The notes: generated by a model not told the origin, from the sequence alone. Counted from the first letter of the stretch, positions 35,930-44,763 are shown. The stretch is 64,000 nucleotides of DNA from Acidimicrobiia bacterium (GCA_947476745.1 CANJRG010000015.1:37042-101041), one strand, 5' to 3'. Numbers and translations: made by a program.

Positions 35930-35935
35930 ATCCTA
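35930..35935 (-). promoter_or_regulatory. Leaderless-type -10 hexamer for the rhodanese gene
   Basis: TAGGAT (minus strand) ends 8 nt before GTG 35921 and overlaps the last codon and stop of mobA. Confidence 0.5.
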
Positions 35936-36583
35936 GCCCCGTGGCCGATCGGGGTCGCCGAACCACCACGCGATGTCCGGTGCCGCCGGGAGGTCCTGCG
36001 GCGTGTCCGCATCCTCGAGACGCCATCGTAGGCAGGCGTCGAGTAGCACCTCGATCACCGGGAGATCGCGCAGGCCGGCCCGCACAGCCCGCTGGCCGTC
36101 CTCGAAGGCCTGACGAGCGGTGTCGAGGACCAGAGCCGGCCGGTATGCCGCGCTGAGCAGTTGCCGTCGTCCGTGCAGTACCGGGGCGGCTGCCGCTGCG
36201 TCGGGCCGGGCGACGAGGGCCTGGACGACGGGGACCACCACCGAGTCGTCGACGAACGGCAGGTCACAGGTGAGCACCATGACCACGTCACCGCCGACAT
36301 CGGGGAGATCGAAGGCGTCGAGGAGCGCTCCGAGCGGCCCCTCACCCGGGTGACGGTCCGCGATCACCGGCAGTCCGAGGCGGGTCAGTGCTGCGGCGTC
36401 CCCGCCGACGGCGTGCACCGAGGCCGCTCCGGCAGCGAACAGGGCATCGGCGGCGATGCTGGCCATGGCCCGCCCGTCGATCTCGATGAGCGCCTTGTCC
36501 CGGCCCATCCGACGGCTGCGGCCGCCGCAGAGCACCACCCCGCGGAACTGCAGCGGTGGTTCCTGCCGGTCGAGGACACCCAC
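35933..36583 (-). CDS. mobA: Molybdenum cofactor guanylyltransferase
   Basis: A 216-residue nucleotidyltransferase that links GMP to molybdopterin. The signature GVVLCGGRSRRMGRDKALIE starts near residue 14; VLTCDLPFVDD (about 105) is the metal/nucleotide site. GTG 36583 lies 7 nt after the DUF3151 stop, so the two are probably one transcript. The C-terminus is somewhat degenerate compared with well-known MobA proteins, and a related nucleotidyltransferase cannot be excluded. Confidence 0.82.
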   Translation of the reverse strand: MGVLDRQEPPLQFRGVVLCGGRSRRMGRDKALIEIDGRAMASIAADALFAAGAASVHAVGGDAAALTRLGLPVIADRHPGEGPLGALLDAFDLPDVGGDVVMVLTCDLPFVDDSVVVPVVQALVARPDAAAAAPVLHGRRQLLSAAYRPALVLDTARQAFEDGQRAVRAGLRDLPVIEVLLDACLRWRLEDADTPQDLPAAPDIAWWFGDPDRPRG

Positions 36584-36590
36584 GCCGTGG

Positions 36591-37031
36591 TCAGTCCAGG
36601 TCTGCCGGCGGCCACGACGGGTCGCACTGCTGGAGGAACAGAGCACAACGCTGGGCCTCGTCCTGCTCGCGGATCGCTGCAGCCTGACGGGCGAGGCCGG
36701 ACATGCAGCGCAGGAAACCGCGGTTGGTCTCGTGCCGCCAGCGCACGTAGCCGCTGCCCCGCCAGCCGTTCTGGCGCAGGCGGTCGAGTCCGCGGTGGTA
36801 GCCGACGCGAAACGCGGCGTAGGCCTCCATCTCGTCGCGGGCGAGGGCGCCGAGCTGCGCCCAACCGTCCAGGAAACGGGGGTTGGCGGCAACGACGGCG
36901 GAGACCGCAGCCCGGCGCTCGCCCTCGGGGACGGCGAGCGCCGCCTGCAAGGCCTCGAGCGCCTCGGTCTCCTCGGGCGGGAGCACGGTCTCCGGCGGAC
37001 CGGAGGTGAACTGCATCGGGGTCTCGGACAT
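36591..37031 (-). CDS. DUF3151 family protein
   Basis: A 146-residue protein of the actinobacterial DUF3151 family. The family core is clear: FRVGYHRGLDRLRQNGWRGSG, then HETNRGFLRCMSGLARQAA and DEAQRCALFLQQCDP at the end. Function unknown. A TAGGCT hexamer 6 nt upstream of the ATG indicates leaderless transcription; mobA follows 7 nt after its stop. Confidence 0.85.
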   Translation of the reverse strand: MSETPMQFTSGPPETVLPPEETEALEALQAALAVPEGERRAAVSAVVAANPRFLDGWAQLGALARDEMEAYAAFRVGYHRGLDRLRQNGWRGSGYVRWRHETNRGFLRCMSGLARQAAAIREQDEAQRCALFLQQCDPSWPPADLD

Positions 37032-37037
37032 GCCCGC

Positions 37038-37043
37038 AGCCTA
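37038..37043 (-). promoter_or_regulatory. Leaderless-type -10 hexamer for the DUF3151 gene
   Basis: TAGGCT (minus strand) ends 6 nt before ATG 37031. Confidence 0.5.
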
Positions 37044-37089
37044 GGGCCAGCGACGGCCGGGAGCACCCGGCGGCGGGGCGGCGCCGGTC

Positions 37090-38532
37090 TCAGCTGACGT
37101 TGACCACCCGCAGTACGTCCGTTGCCCGTGAGTGGGCACCGGTGCCCGCAAGTACCGCCACGACGTCGCCGGCACGGATGTGCCCCTGTGCCTTGGCCAC
37201 GGCCACCGCTTCAGCGACCATTTCGTCATTGGACGCGAACTGGGTGAGCGGCAGCGGCACCGCGCCCCACGACAGGGTCAGCTGGTTGATGGTGCGTTCG
37301 TCGGGGCTGAAGGCGAGGATCTTGGCGTCGGGACGGAACCGGGCCATCGCCCGGGCGGTGAAGCCCGACCGGGTGATGCACATGATGGCGGTGCAGCGCA
37401 GGTCGCGGGCCACCCGGGCCGCAGCCATGGTGAGGGCGTCGGTGACCTTGCGGTCGAGCGCGCTCGGCTCGTTCATGTGCAGTTCGACCAACTGCCGGGC
37501 CCAGCCGTTGTAGTCGAAGTTGGCATCGGCGCGTGCGGCCAGCCTGGCCATGGTGCGAACCACGTTCGCCGGGTCGTGCCCGATGGCCGTCTCCCCCGAC
37601 AGCATGACCGCAGACGATCCGTCGAAGACGGCGTTGGCGACGTCGGATGCCTCGGCCCGCGTCGGCGTGGCGGCGTACACCATCGACTCGAGCATCTGGG
37701 TCGCGGTGATGGTGGGACGGCCCTGGGCGATGCACATGCGGATGATGTGCTTCTGCAGGTGCGGCAACTCTTCGATCGAGCACTCGTTGCCGAGATCGCC
37801 GCGGGCGATCATGATGGCGCCGGCGGCGTCGATGATGCCCTCGAGGTTCTGCACCGCGGCGCGGGTCTCGATCTTGGCCACGACGAGCGGACCCCGGGGG
37901 TGCGGTTCGGTGCCCACCCGGCGTACGTCGTGGGCCGAGCGCACGAAGCTCACCGCCACCATGTCCACACCGGCCTCGACGAACGCGTCGAGGATCTGCA
38001 GGTCCTCCCGCGTGGGCGTGGCCACGTGGAGCCGGTCGGAGGGGATGTGCACCCCGGGACGGCCCGACAGGCGCCCTCCGTGGGTGATCTCGGCGAGCAG
38101 GCTCCCGCCGTCGCGGCCCACTATCCGGCAGTCGATCGCGCCGTCGCCGAAGCTGAGGGTGTCGCCGTCCTCGACGTGGGTGAGCAGCTCCTCGTAGTTG
38201 ACTTCGACGACCTCGGCCGTCGAAGCCCGGTTCCCCGGAGTGAGGCGCAGACGGTGGCCCTCCTCGAGCATCACGCTGTCCGCGCCGAAGCTCCCCGCCC
38301 GCACCTTCGGGCCGGGCAGGTCGACCAGGGTGCCCACCGGACGGCCGGCGTCGGCGGACAGCGCCCGCACCCGGTGGTACAGCTGCAGCCCGTCGTCGAG
38401 CTTGCCGTGGGACATGTTGATCCGCACGCAGTCCATGCCGGCGTCGATCATCGCCCGCAGGGTCTGCTCGTCGGAGGACGCGGGGCCGAGTGTGGCGATG
38501 ACCTTGGTACGGCGATTGGGGGCTTCCACCAT
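37090..38532 (-). CDS. pyk: Pyruvate kinase
   Basis: A 480-residue glycolytic enzyme converting phosphoenolpyruvate and ADP to pyruvate and ATP. Motifs: KVIATLGPASSDEQTL at the N-terminus, RINMSHG near 39, DLPGPKVR near 69, VAKIETRAAVQNLEGI near 220 with the catalytic Lys, and the IARGDLGNE stretch near 247 followed by ATQMLESM. VARGDLGVE is more usual, so the Asn is a small deviation. The allosteric C-terminal domain is present. A TAGCGT hexamer lies only 4 nt before the ATG. Confidence 0.95.
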   Translation of the reverse strand: MVEAPNRRTKVIATLGPASSDEQTLRAMIDAGMDCVRINMSHGKLDDGLQLYHRVRALSADAGRPVGTLVDLPGPKVRAGSFGADSVMLEEGHRLRLTPGNRASTAEVVEVNYEELLTHVEDGDTLSFGDGAIDCRIVGRDGGSLLAEITHGGRLSGRPGVHIPSDRLHVATPTREDLQILDAFVEAGVDMVAVSFVRSAHDVRRVGTEPHPRGPLVVAKIETRAAVQNLEGIIDAAGAIMIARGDLGNECSIEELPHLQKHIIRMCIAQGRPTITATQMLESMVYAATPTRAEASDVANAVFDGSSAVMLSGETAIGHDPANVVRTMARLAARADANFDYNGWARQLVELHMNEPSALDRKVTDALTMAAARVARDLRCTAIMCITRSGFTARAMARFRPDAKILAFSPDERTINQLTLSWGAVPLPLTQFASNDEMVAEAVAVAKAQGHIRAGDVVAVLAGTGAHSRATDVLRVVNVS

Positions 38533-38579
38533 GGGTACGCTACCGGCGCATCTCCACTACCGGACGGGATGACCTGGCC

Positions 38580-38616
38580 GTGGACGGCCGGTTGTGGACG
38601 GCCGGTTGTGGACGGC
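38580..38616. repeat. 14-bp tandem repeat, 2.6 copies
   Basis: GTGGACGGCCGGTT occurs twice, followed by a partial third copy, in the 256-bp gap between the divergent pyk and lipoprotein genes. I see no gene in this gap. Confidence 0.85.
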
Positions 38617-38788
38617 ACGCCGAGTCGATCGGGTCCAACCGTCGCCCGCGACCACAACCTGGCGCCGGTGTGTCACCGTGGAGTGGTCAACAGGAACTGG
38701 TGGGCGACACCGAAGGCGTCGTGCACTGCAAACCATCGCGGCACCCCGAGCCAGGTGTGCGCACGATCACCAACCCGAACGAGGGACC

Positions 38789-39409
38789 GTGGCCGACCGA
38801 GTTACCGAGAACGAATTTGCCCGTGGGACGTCCCGCATCTCCCGGGTCGCGAGCCGTAGGCCGCGTCGTGGCGCCGCGCTCGCCCTGGTCGGTTTGTTGC
38901 TGACGCTTGCGGCCTGCGGTGGCAGCGACGCCGAGGCATCGAGCGACACCACGGCCGGTCCGCCGTCCCCGGGGCCGACCAGCTACGTCGTGCCCCCGAT
39001 CGCCGATGCAGCAGTGGCCGAGATCTGCGCCGGAGCGGCCGACATCGTGGCCGCCGACACGGAGATCGGCAGCACGCTCGGCCCGGTTCTCTCCCAGGAC
39101 TCCGACCCCGCCGCCGACGAGGCCTTGATCGCCACCCTGTCGACGGTGAAGCCGATGGTCAAGCACGCCACCGACGGCTACGAACGGATGGCCGCCGCCC
39201 TGCCGGACTCGTTGGCCGTGGATGCCAGGGCGGTGGGCCGTGCCACGGTCACCTTCTACGACGCCGTGATCGCAGCGACGACGATGGACGCATTGATCAG
39301 CACCCTGCAGGACGCCGCGTCGTTCTCGAACGAGGTGCAGCAGGGCGCCGCCCGGCTCGACGCCACCACCCGCAAGGTGTGCAACACCTCGCTCTACAAC
39401 GCCTCGTGA
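38789..39409 (+). CDS. Putative lipoprotein
   Basis: A 206-residue exported protein. A basic N-terminus (about 1-27) precedes a hydrophobic signal segment and the lipobox LTLAACGG, with the lipidated Cys near residue 40. The mature part starts with a Ser/Thr/Pro linker; the remainder is predicted helical, with two cysteines that could pair (EICAGAAD and KVCNTS). Function unknown. GTG 38789 is preceded by GAGGGA, though closer than usual. Confidence 0.75.
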   Translation: MADRVTENEFARGTSRISRVASRRPRRGAALALVGLLLTLAACGGSDAEASSDTTAGPPSPGPTSYVVPPIADAAVAEICAGAADIVAADTEIGSTLGPVLSQDSDPAADEALIATLSTVKPMVKHATDGYERMAAALPDSLAVDARAVGRATVTFYDAVIAATTMDALISTLQDAASFSNEVQQGAARLDATTRKVCNTSLYNAS

Positions 39410-39415
39410 CCTGAC

Positions 39416-39465
39416 GCCGGTCGCGACCGGCCGATTGTCGGGGTGTCTGGTGTTGTCGGGGTGTC
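39416..39465. repeat. 16-bp palindrome and 13-bp direct repeat between convergent genes
   Basis: GCCGGTCGCGACCGGC at 39416-39431 is a perfect palindrome. It is followed by TTGTCGGGGTGTC at 39435 and again at 39453. The second copy reaches the stop codon of the acyl-CoA dehydrogenase. The palindrome may help termination. Confidence 0.6.
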
Positions 39466-40663
39466 AGTTCTTCGGGATCGCGCTCCACGGGATGTCCTTG
39501 TCCACCCGGACGTCGCCCGGCAGGCCCAGGGTGCGTTCGCCGAGGATGTTGCGCATCACCTCGGAGGTGCCGCCCTCGATCGAGTTGGCCCGAGCCCGCA
39601 GGAACTGCTTCTGGAAGCTGGCGTAGCCCTGGGTATGGTCGGCCCGACGCAGGTCGTAGCGGTCCCCGAGGAGCATCCCCTCACTGCCGAGCAGATCGAC
39701 CACGAACGCGGTCAACTCTTTGTTGAGCTCGGCCATGGCCAGCTTGGCGATGGACCCCTCCGGTCCGGGGTTGGAGGCCTTGCGGTTCGCCGCAGCGCGG
39801 ACGTTGGTCAGGCGCAGGATCTCCGCCCGGATCCACAGCTGCATCAGCTGGTCCCGACGCGCCCGATCACCTGCGGCCCGTTCCTGGTAGAGCGTCACCG
39901 CCTGCCCGATGAGTCCCGAACCACGCGGTGCGATGGCGCCACCGATGGAGACTCGTTCGTTCATCAGCGTGGTGATGGCGACCCGCCATCCGTCGCCGAC
40001 CGCGCCTATGCGCTCGCGGTCGGGGATGCGGGCATCGGTGAAGTACACCTCGTTGAACTCGGCCTCTCCGGTGACCTGGCGCAGCGGACGCACGTCGACG
40101 CCGGGCTGGTGCATGTCGATGACGAAGTAGCTGAGACCGGTGTGCTTCGGCTCGTCGGGGTTCGTGCGGGCGAGCAGCATCCCCCATCGGGCGAGATGGG
40201 CCAGGCTGGTCCACACCTTCTGGCCGTTGACGATCCATTCGTCGCCGTCGCGCACCGCCCGGGTGCCCAGGCCGGCCACGTCAGAGCCAGCGCCGGGTTC
40301 GGAGAACATCTGGCACCAGATCTCCTCGCAGGTGAAGATCGGGCGCAGGTACCGCTGCTGCTGCTCGGGGCTGCCATGGGTGGCGATGGTCGGGGCACCC
40401 ATGCCGTAGCCCATCGGGTTCACCATCATGGGGTTGACCGCACCGGCGGCGGAGACCCGTTCGTTGACCAGTCGCTGCAGCTTGGGCGACAGGTCCAGTC
40501 CGCCGAGCCCTTCGGGGTGATGGACCCACGCAAGGCCGAGGTCGAACTGGCGGCCGAGGAATTCGCTGGCAGGCACCGTGGAGGGGTCGAGTTCGGCGAG
40601 CAGACGTTGGGTGAGGGCGATGACCCGTGCCTCGTCGGCGCTCGATTCGTGGGCTTTGGCCAT
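39464..40663 (-). CDS. Acyl-CoA dehydrogenase
   Basis: A 399-residue flavoenzyme introducing the alpha-beta double bond in an acyl-CoA. CQMFSEPGAGSDVAGLGTRA near 120 binds FAD and substrate; VNGQKVWTSLAHLARW follows. The base is probably the Glu in SIEGGTSEVMRNILGERTLGLP (quoted here in part: GGTSEVMRNILGER, near 375). It resembles the FadE forms used for steroid or branched acyl-CoAs. GGAGGAACGTC precedes the ATG, a classical ribosome-binding site. Chain specificity cannot be read from sequence. Confidence 0.92.
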   Translation of the reverse strand: MAKAHESSADEARVIALTQRLLAELDPSTVPASEFLGRQFDLGLAWVHHPEGLGGLDLSPKLQRLVNERVSAAGAVNPMMVNPMGYGMGAPTIATHGSPEQQQRYLRPIFTCEEIWCQMFSEPGAGSDVAGLGTRAVRDGDEWIVNGQKVWTSLAHLARWGMLLARTNPDEPKHTGLSYFVIDMHQPGVDVRPLRQVTGEAEFNEVYFTDARIPDRERIGAVGDGWRVAITTLMNERVSIGGAIAPRGSGLIGQAVTLYQERAAGDRARRDQLMQLWIRAEILRLTNVRAAANRKASNPGPEGSIAKLAMAELNKELTAFVVDLLGSEGMLLGDRYDLRRADHTQGYASFQKQFLRARANSIEGGTSEVMRNILGERTLGLPGDVRVDKDIPWSAIPKN

Positions 40664-40787
40664 GACGTTCCTCCGGCGTGTCGACCGCCGGCCGCTCGGC
40701 CGCCGGAAGCGACGCGGAGCCTATCGAGGGCCGGCCATCCTCGACGACTGACCTGGTGCGCCGTTTCGGCGCAGATGCCGGTGCCGG

Positions 40788-41570
40788 TCAGTTGAGACGG
40801 GCGCGCAGGGAGCGCGCTTGCCGCCGGATCTCGTGTTCGGCGGGCAGGGCGACCGAGTCGGCGAGGGCCTCGAGCACGTCGGCGGCCTCGTCGAAGCGGC
40901 CGGCGGTGGCGAGGGCTGCGGCGAGATCGCGTCGTTCTGCGGGGGCGAGCGACGGGATGGCGGCACGCAGCCGCAACACCCACCGCTCGAGGTCCCGGTC
41001 GCGGCGTTGGCGGGCGATGGCCCCGAGGTTGGTGAGCATCCGGGTCAGGATGGACCGCCGGCCCACCGGGGCGAGGGCGGCCGGATCGAGCCGTTGTCCG
41101 CGTGTGACCGCAGCGAATCGCTGTGCGCAACCCTCTGCGTCGAGCAGCTTGCCGCCGTCGAAGGCGTCCACGTAACGGGTCGGTTCGTCCGTCGTGCCGA
41201 CCAGGAAGTGCCCGGGCATGCCGATCCCGGTGAGGCCGAGGCCGACGCGGCGACCGACCTCGAGCACCACCACCGACAGGGTGATAGGGATTCCGACGCG
41301 TCGTTCGAGGACCCGGTCGAGGTAGGAGTTCTCCGGGTCGTAGTAGTCGGCCCGGTTGCCGCCGAAGCCTTCGACGGCGAACAGCTCGTGGCAGAGCGCT
41401 TCGAGGTCGGGCGAAGCAATCCGTGCGGCGATCGCATCGAGGGCGGCCATCCCCGCCGCGACCTCGAGCCCGGGCCGGGCATGGGCGGCGATGAGCAGGG
41501 CGGCCTCGTCGAGGGGCAGGGTCTCCTCGGGTCCGCCGACGAGCTGCACGAACCGTTCGGTGGGCGTCAT
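40788..41570 (-). CDS. SirB1-like transglutaminase-fold protein
   Basis: A 260-residue protein of the SirB1/transglutaminase-like family. The N-terminal domain contains the signature YYDPENSYLDRVLERRVGIP followed by LSVVVLEVGRRVGL and GMPGHFLVG, with the conserved His. The C-terminal third holds TPR-like helices. The transglutaminase Cys is not evident, and the biochemical role of the family is unclear. A TAACCT hexamer lies 6 nt before the ATG. Confidence 0.85.
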   Translation of the reverse strand: MTPTERFVQLVGGPEETLPLDEAALLIAAHARPGLEVAAGMAALDAIAARIASPDLEALCHELFAVEGFGGNRADYYDPENSYLDRVLERRVGIPITLSVVVLEVGRRVGLGLTGIGMPGHFLVGTTDEPTRYVDAFDGGKLLDAEGCAQRFAAVTRGQRLDPAALAPVGRRSILTRMLTNLGAIARQRRDRDLERWVLRLRAAIPSLAPAERRDLAAALATAGRFDEAADVLEALADSVALPAEHEIRRQARSLRARLN

Positions 41571-41576
41571 ACCGGC

Positions 41577-41582
41577 AGGTTA
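41577..41582 (-). promoter_or_regulatory. Leaderless-type -10 hexamer for the SirB1-like gene
   Basis: TAACCT (minus strand) ends 6 nt before ATG 41570. Confidence 0.5.
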
Positions 41583-41627
41583 CGCCTGCGGCGCGATGCC
41601 GGCCCGGTCACACGGGCGGCGTGCGCT

Positions 41628-41673
41628 CGGTGCCGGACGGTACGGTCACGCGGTGCCGGACGGTACGGTCACG
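41628..41673. repeat. 23-bp perfect tandem duplication covering the GDPD promoter
   Basis: Positions 41628-41650 and 41651-41673 are identical. Each copy contains TACGGTCACG, so the -10 hexamer next to the GDPD start is present twice. Confidence 0.9.
41664..41669 (+). promoter_or_regulatory. Leaderless-type -10 hexamer for the GDPD gene
   Basis: TACGGT ends 6 nt before ATG 41676. A second TACGGT from the duplicated unit lies at 41641-41646. Confidence 0.45.
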
Positions 41674-41675
41674 CG

Positions 41676-42479
41676 ATGCCCCATCCCTTCCTCGACCACG
41701 CCGGGCCGACGGTCTACGCCCACCGCGGGGGTGGCGCCGAGGCCCCGGAGAACTCCCTGGCGGCGTTCGGCAACGCGATGTCGATCGGTTTCCGGTACCT
41801 GGAGACCGACGCCCGGGTGAGCGTCGACGGGGTGGTGATGGCCGTGCACGACGACCGCCTGGACCGGGTGAGCAACGGCCGGGGCCTGGTCTCGCAGCAC
41901 ACGGTCTCGGAGCTGTCGTCGTTGCGGCTGCGCTCGGCCGACGGCAGCCTGTCGGCGGAGCCCATCCCGACGCTGGAGGAGCTCGTGCGGGCCTGGCCGC
42001 AGGCCCGCTGGAACATCGACGCCAAGGAGGACCGCGTGGTCGATCCGCTCGGGAACCTCCTCGAGCGGCTCGGGTTGTTCGAGCGGTGCTGTGTCGGCGC
42101 GTTCTCCGATCGCCGTCTCGGACGACTCCGCGAGCGATTCGGCAGCAGGCTGTGCACTTCACTCGGGCCGCGCGAGGTGACCGCGTTGCGTGCCGCAAGC
42201 TTCGGGTGGCCGCTGCGGGAGACGGCCGGGATCATCGCCCAGGTGCCGATGCGTTTGCCGCTCACCCCGGCGATCGGCGGACGATCCGCCTCGGTGCCGG
42301 TGGTGGATCGGCGCTTCCAGGCAGTGTGCCGTCGGCTCGGCGTGCCGGTGCACGTGTGGACCGTGAACGACGCCGGCGAGATGCAGGCGTTGCTCGATGC
42401 CGGCATCGAGGGCTTCATGACTGACGAACCCCGGCGTGCCGCGGCGGTGCTGCGCGCACGCGGGCTGTGGCCCGATTGA
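41676..42479 (+). CDS. Glycerophosphodiester phosphodiesterase
   Basis: A 267-residue GDPD-family TIM-barrel enzyme that hydrolyses glycerophosphodiesters to glycerol 3-phosphate and an alcohol. AHRGGGAEAPENSLAAF near 15 holds the catalytic His; the metal-binding ETDARVSVDGVVMAVHDD follows near 43. VHVWTVNDAGEMQALLDAG near the end is also typical. No signal peptide, so it acts in the cytoplasm and could feed GlpD (13-15 kb). Confidence 0.92.
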   Translation: MPHPFLDHAGPTVYAHRGGGAEAPENSLAAFGNAMSIGFRYLETDARVSVDGVVMAVHDDRLDRVSNGRGLVSQHTVSELSSLRLRSADGSLSAEPIPTLEELVRAWPQARWNIDAKEDRVVDPLGNLLERLGLFERCCVGAFSDRRLGRLRERFGSRLCTSLGPREVTALRAASFGWPLRETAGIIAQVPMRLPLTPAIGGRSASVPVVDRRFQAVCRRLGVPVHVWTVNDAGEMQALLDAGIEGFMTDEPRRAAAVLRARGLWPD

Positions 42480-42503
42480 GCGTGCAGTGGGGCCGACGCT
42501 CGC

Positions 42504-43898
42504 TCAGCGCACGGGCAGCAGCACCTCGGGGTTGAGCGTGTGGGCCGGGTCGAGGGCACCCTTGAGAGCCCGGAACACGGCGATCTCGGCGTCGCTGCGG
42601 TTGAGGTGCAGCATGGCCCGCTTCGCGGTGCCGATCCCGTGCTCGGCGGAGATGCTGCCGCCGAGCGCAGCCACGTGGCGCAGCACGGCCTCGTCGGTGC
42701 GCTCGTCGTCGGGTGCCACGCCGGTGATGTTGACGTGGATGTTGCCGTCGGCGGCGTGGCCGAACAACCAGGTCCGTGCCGCCGGGTCGACCGCGGCGAT
42801 GACCCCCCGCACGCTGTGCACGAACGCTGCGAGGTTGGCTGCGGGCAGGGTGACGTCGAGCTTGTGCGGTGGTCCCAGCGTGTTGATCGCCTCGGTGTGT
42901 CCCTCCCGCAGGCGCCACAGGGCGGCCATCGGACCGGGTTCGGAAGAGACTGCGGCATCGACGACGCCGTCGAGGGTGCCGACGGCCTCGGCCAGCTCGT
43001 CGGTGGGGTCCCGGCGGGCCGCGCACTCGACCAGTACCAGGACCCGGTGATCGGCGGCGAAGGGGCGCGGCACGCCCAGGGTGGTGGTCACCAGGTCGAG
43101 CCCGTCGTGGAAGAACAGCTCGATGGCCTCGACGTCGCCGAGGTCGCGACGCAGCGTCGCCGCCGCCGTCAGGGCGGACTCGATGGTCTCGAAGGCGAGC
43201 AGCGCCACCACCTTGTGGTCCAGACGCGGTACCAGGCGAAGTCGCAGGGCAGTGATGACCGCCAGGGTTCCCTCGCTTCCGCACAGCAGCCGGCCGAGGT
43301 CGTAGCCGGTGTTGTCCTTGAGCAGGCCGTCGAGGTGGCTGATGACGCGACCGTCGCTCAACACGGCCTCGTACCCGAGAACCTGTTCGCGCATGCCGCC
43401 GTAGCGCAGCAGGTGCAATCCTCCGGCGTTGGTGGCGGCCATGCCTCCGACGGTGGCGCTGGCGCGGGCCCCGAGATCGACGCCGAAGGCCAGGCCCGCA
43501 GCGCGGGCGACCTCGTGCAGCGCGGACAGGGTCACCCCGGCGCCGACGGTCACCTGTTGCGCGGCCACGTCGACGTTGCCGACCGCATTCAGCCGGCGCA
43601 ACGACAGCAGGACCTCGCCGTGCAGGGGCACGCCACCGCCGACGAGGCCGGTGTTGCCGCCCTGCGGCGTCACCCGCACGCCCGCAGCCGTGCAGGTGGC
43701 CAGCACTGCGGCCACCTCGGCGGTGTCGCCCGGACGGATCACAGCCGGCGTACGGCCGACATACCGGCCGGTCCAGTCCTGGATGTACCCCCGGTGCAGT
43801 TCGTGGTCGGTGAGAACGTGCTGGGTCCCCACGATGTCGAGCAGCCGATCGAGCACGTCGGCGGGAAGTGAGCCCGAAGGTTGGTCCATGACGGTCAC
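42504..43898 (-). CDS. FAD-linked oxidase, GlcD/D-lactate dehydrogenase-like
   Basis: A 464-residue flavoprotein, a second GlcD-type enzyme separate from the glcDEF operon. It shows VTPQGGNTGLVGGGVPLHG near 70, GARASATVGGMAATNAGG near 135-150 and LCGSEGTLAVIT near 200. The C-terminal domain carries LFGHAADGNIHVNITG and SAEHGIGTAKR. Substrates in this family include D-2-hydroxyglutarate and D-lactate. GTG start with AGGGA upstream, 12 nt after the enoyl-CoA hydratase gene, so they form one unit. Confidence 0.9.
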   Translation of the reverse strand: MTVMDQPSGSLPADVLDRLLDIVGTQHVLTDHELHRGYIQDWTGRYVGRTPAVIRPGDTAEVAAVLATCTAAGVRVTPQGGNTGLVGGGVPLHGEVLLSLRRLNAVGNVDVAAQQVTVGAGVTLSALHEVARAAGLAFGVDLGARASATVGGMAATNAGGLHLLRYGGMREQVLGYEAVLSDGRVISHLDGLLKDNTGYDLGRLLCGSEGTLAVITALRLRLVPRLDHKVVALLAFETIESALTAAATLRRDLGDVEAIELFFHDGLDLVTTTLGVPRPFAADHRVLVLVECAARRDPTDELAEAVGTLDGVVDAAVSSEPGPMAALWRLREGHTEAINTLGPPHKLDVTLPAANLAAFVHSVRGVIAAVDPAARTWLFGHAADGNIHVNITGVAPDDERTDEAVLRHVAALGGSISAEHGIGTAKRAMLHLNRSDAEIAVFRALKGALDPAHTLNPEVLLPVR

Positions 43899-43910
43899 GG
43901 GATGGTCCCT

Positions 43911-44720
43911 TCAGCGGCGGGGGTCGTCGAAGACCGCCGGACGCTCCTCGAAGTAGGCCTTCACCGCTTCGACCTGGTTGGGTGAGCCGATCAGCCGCCG
44001 GATGAGCTGCTCCTCGCCGGCGAACCCCTCCGCCAGGGAGATCAACCCGGCCTGGTTCAGCAGGGCTTTGGCACCCTGTATCGCCTCGGGGTTGTACGAG
44101 GCCATCTCGCGGGCGGTCTGCAAGGCCTCGGCTCGCGGGTCCTCGCACACCCGGGTCGCCAGCCCGATGGCCACCGCCTCGGTGCCCGACACCATCCGGC
44201 CGGTGAAGGTGAGCTCCTTGGCCACGTCGAGTCCGACGAGACGGGGCAACAGTTGCGTTCCCGTCATGTCGGGGGCGAGACCCCAACGGATCTCGAGCAC
44301 GGAGAAGCGGGCGTCGGGTGTGCAGTAGCGGAGATCGCCGCCGAGGGCGATCTGGCAGCCGCCACCCAGCGCGACGCCCTGTACGGCGACGATGACCGGG
44401 GCCGGCATCTCCGCCCACACGTAGGCGGCCTGCTGGCCGATGTTGGTGATGCGATTGCCCTTCGGCTCGGCACCGATCTCCATGCCCTCGTCGCCGGCCA
44501 TCGCCTGGAAGGACCCGAAGTCGAGCCCGGCGCAGAAGGCCCGACCCTCCCCCGAGAGCACGACGGCGCGCACCGACGGGTCGTTCTTGAGCCGCTCGCC
44601 GGTCTCCACCAGCGCCCGGAACATGGCGCCGTCGAGCGCGTTCATCTTCTCCGGCCGGTTGAGGCGAACGTCGGCCACGCCGTCCTCGATCGTGACGATC
44701 ACCCGATCGCTGCTGGTCAC
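43911..44720 (-). CDS. Enoyl-CoA hydratase/isomerase
   Basis: A 269-residue crotonase-fold enzyme. The oxyanion-hole segments are GEGRAFCAGLDFGSF near 62-76 and AVQGVALGGGCQIALGGD near 110-127. Of the two catalytic acids of classical hydratases, the position after GGDLRYCTPDARFSVLE keeps a Glu near 143; specificity is otherwise unknown. GTG 44720 is supported by GAGGAG 7-8 nt upstream. First gene of a pair with the FAD-linked oxidase. Confidence 0.88.
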   Translation of the reverse strand: MTSSDRVIVTIEDGVADVRLNRPEKMNALDGAMFRALVETGERLKNDPSVRAVVLSGEGRAFCAGLDFGSFQAMAGDEGMEIGAEPKGNRITNIGQQAAYVWAEMPAPVIVAVQGVALGGGCQIALGGDLRYCTPDARFSVLEIRWGLAPDMTGTQLLPRLVGLDVAKELTFTGRMVSGTEAVAIGLATRVCEDPRAEALQTAREMASYNPEAIQGAKALLNQAGLISLAEGFAGEEQLIRRLIGSPNQVEAVKAYFEERPAVFDDPRR

Positions 44721-44763
44721 TGCCTGGCTCCTCGTCGTCGGCCGCGCGTGGGATCGGGCGGAC

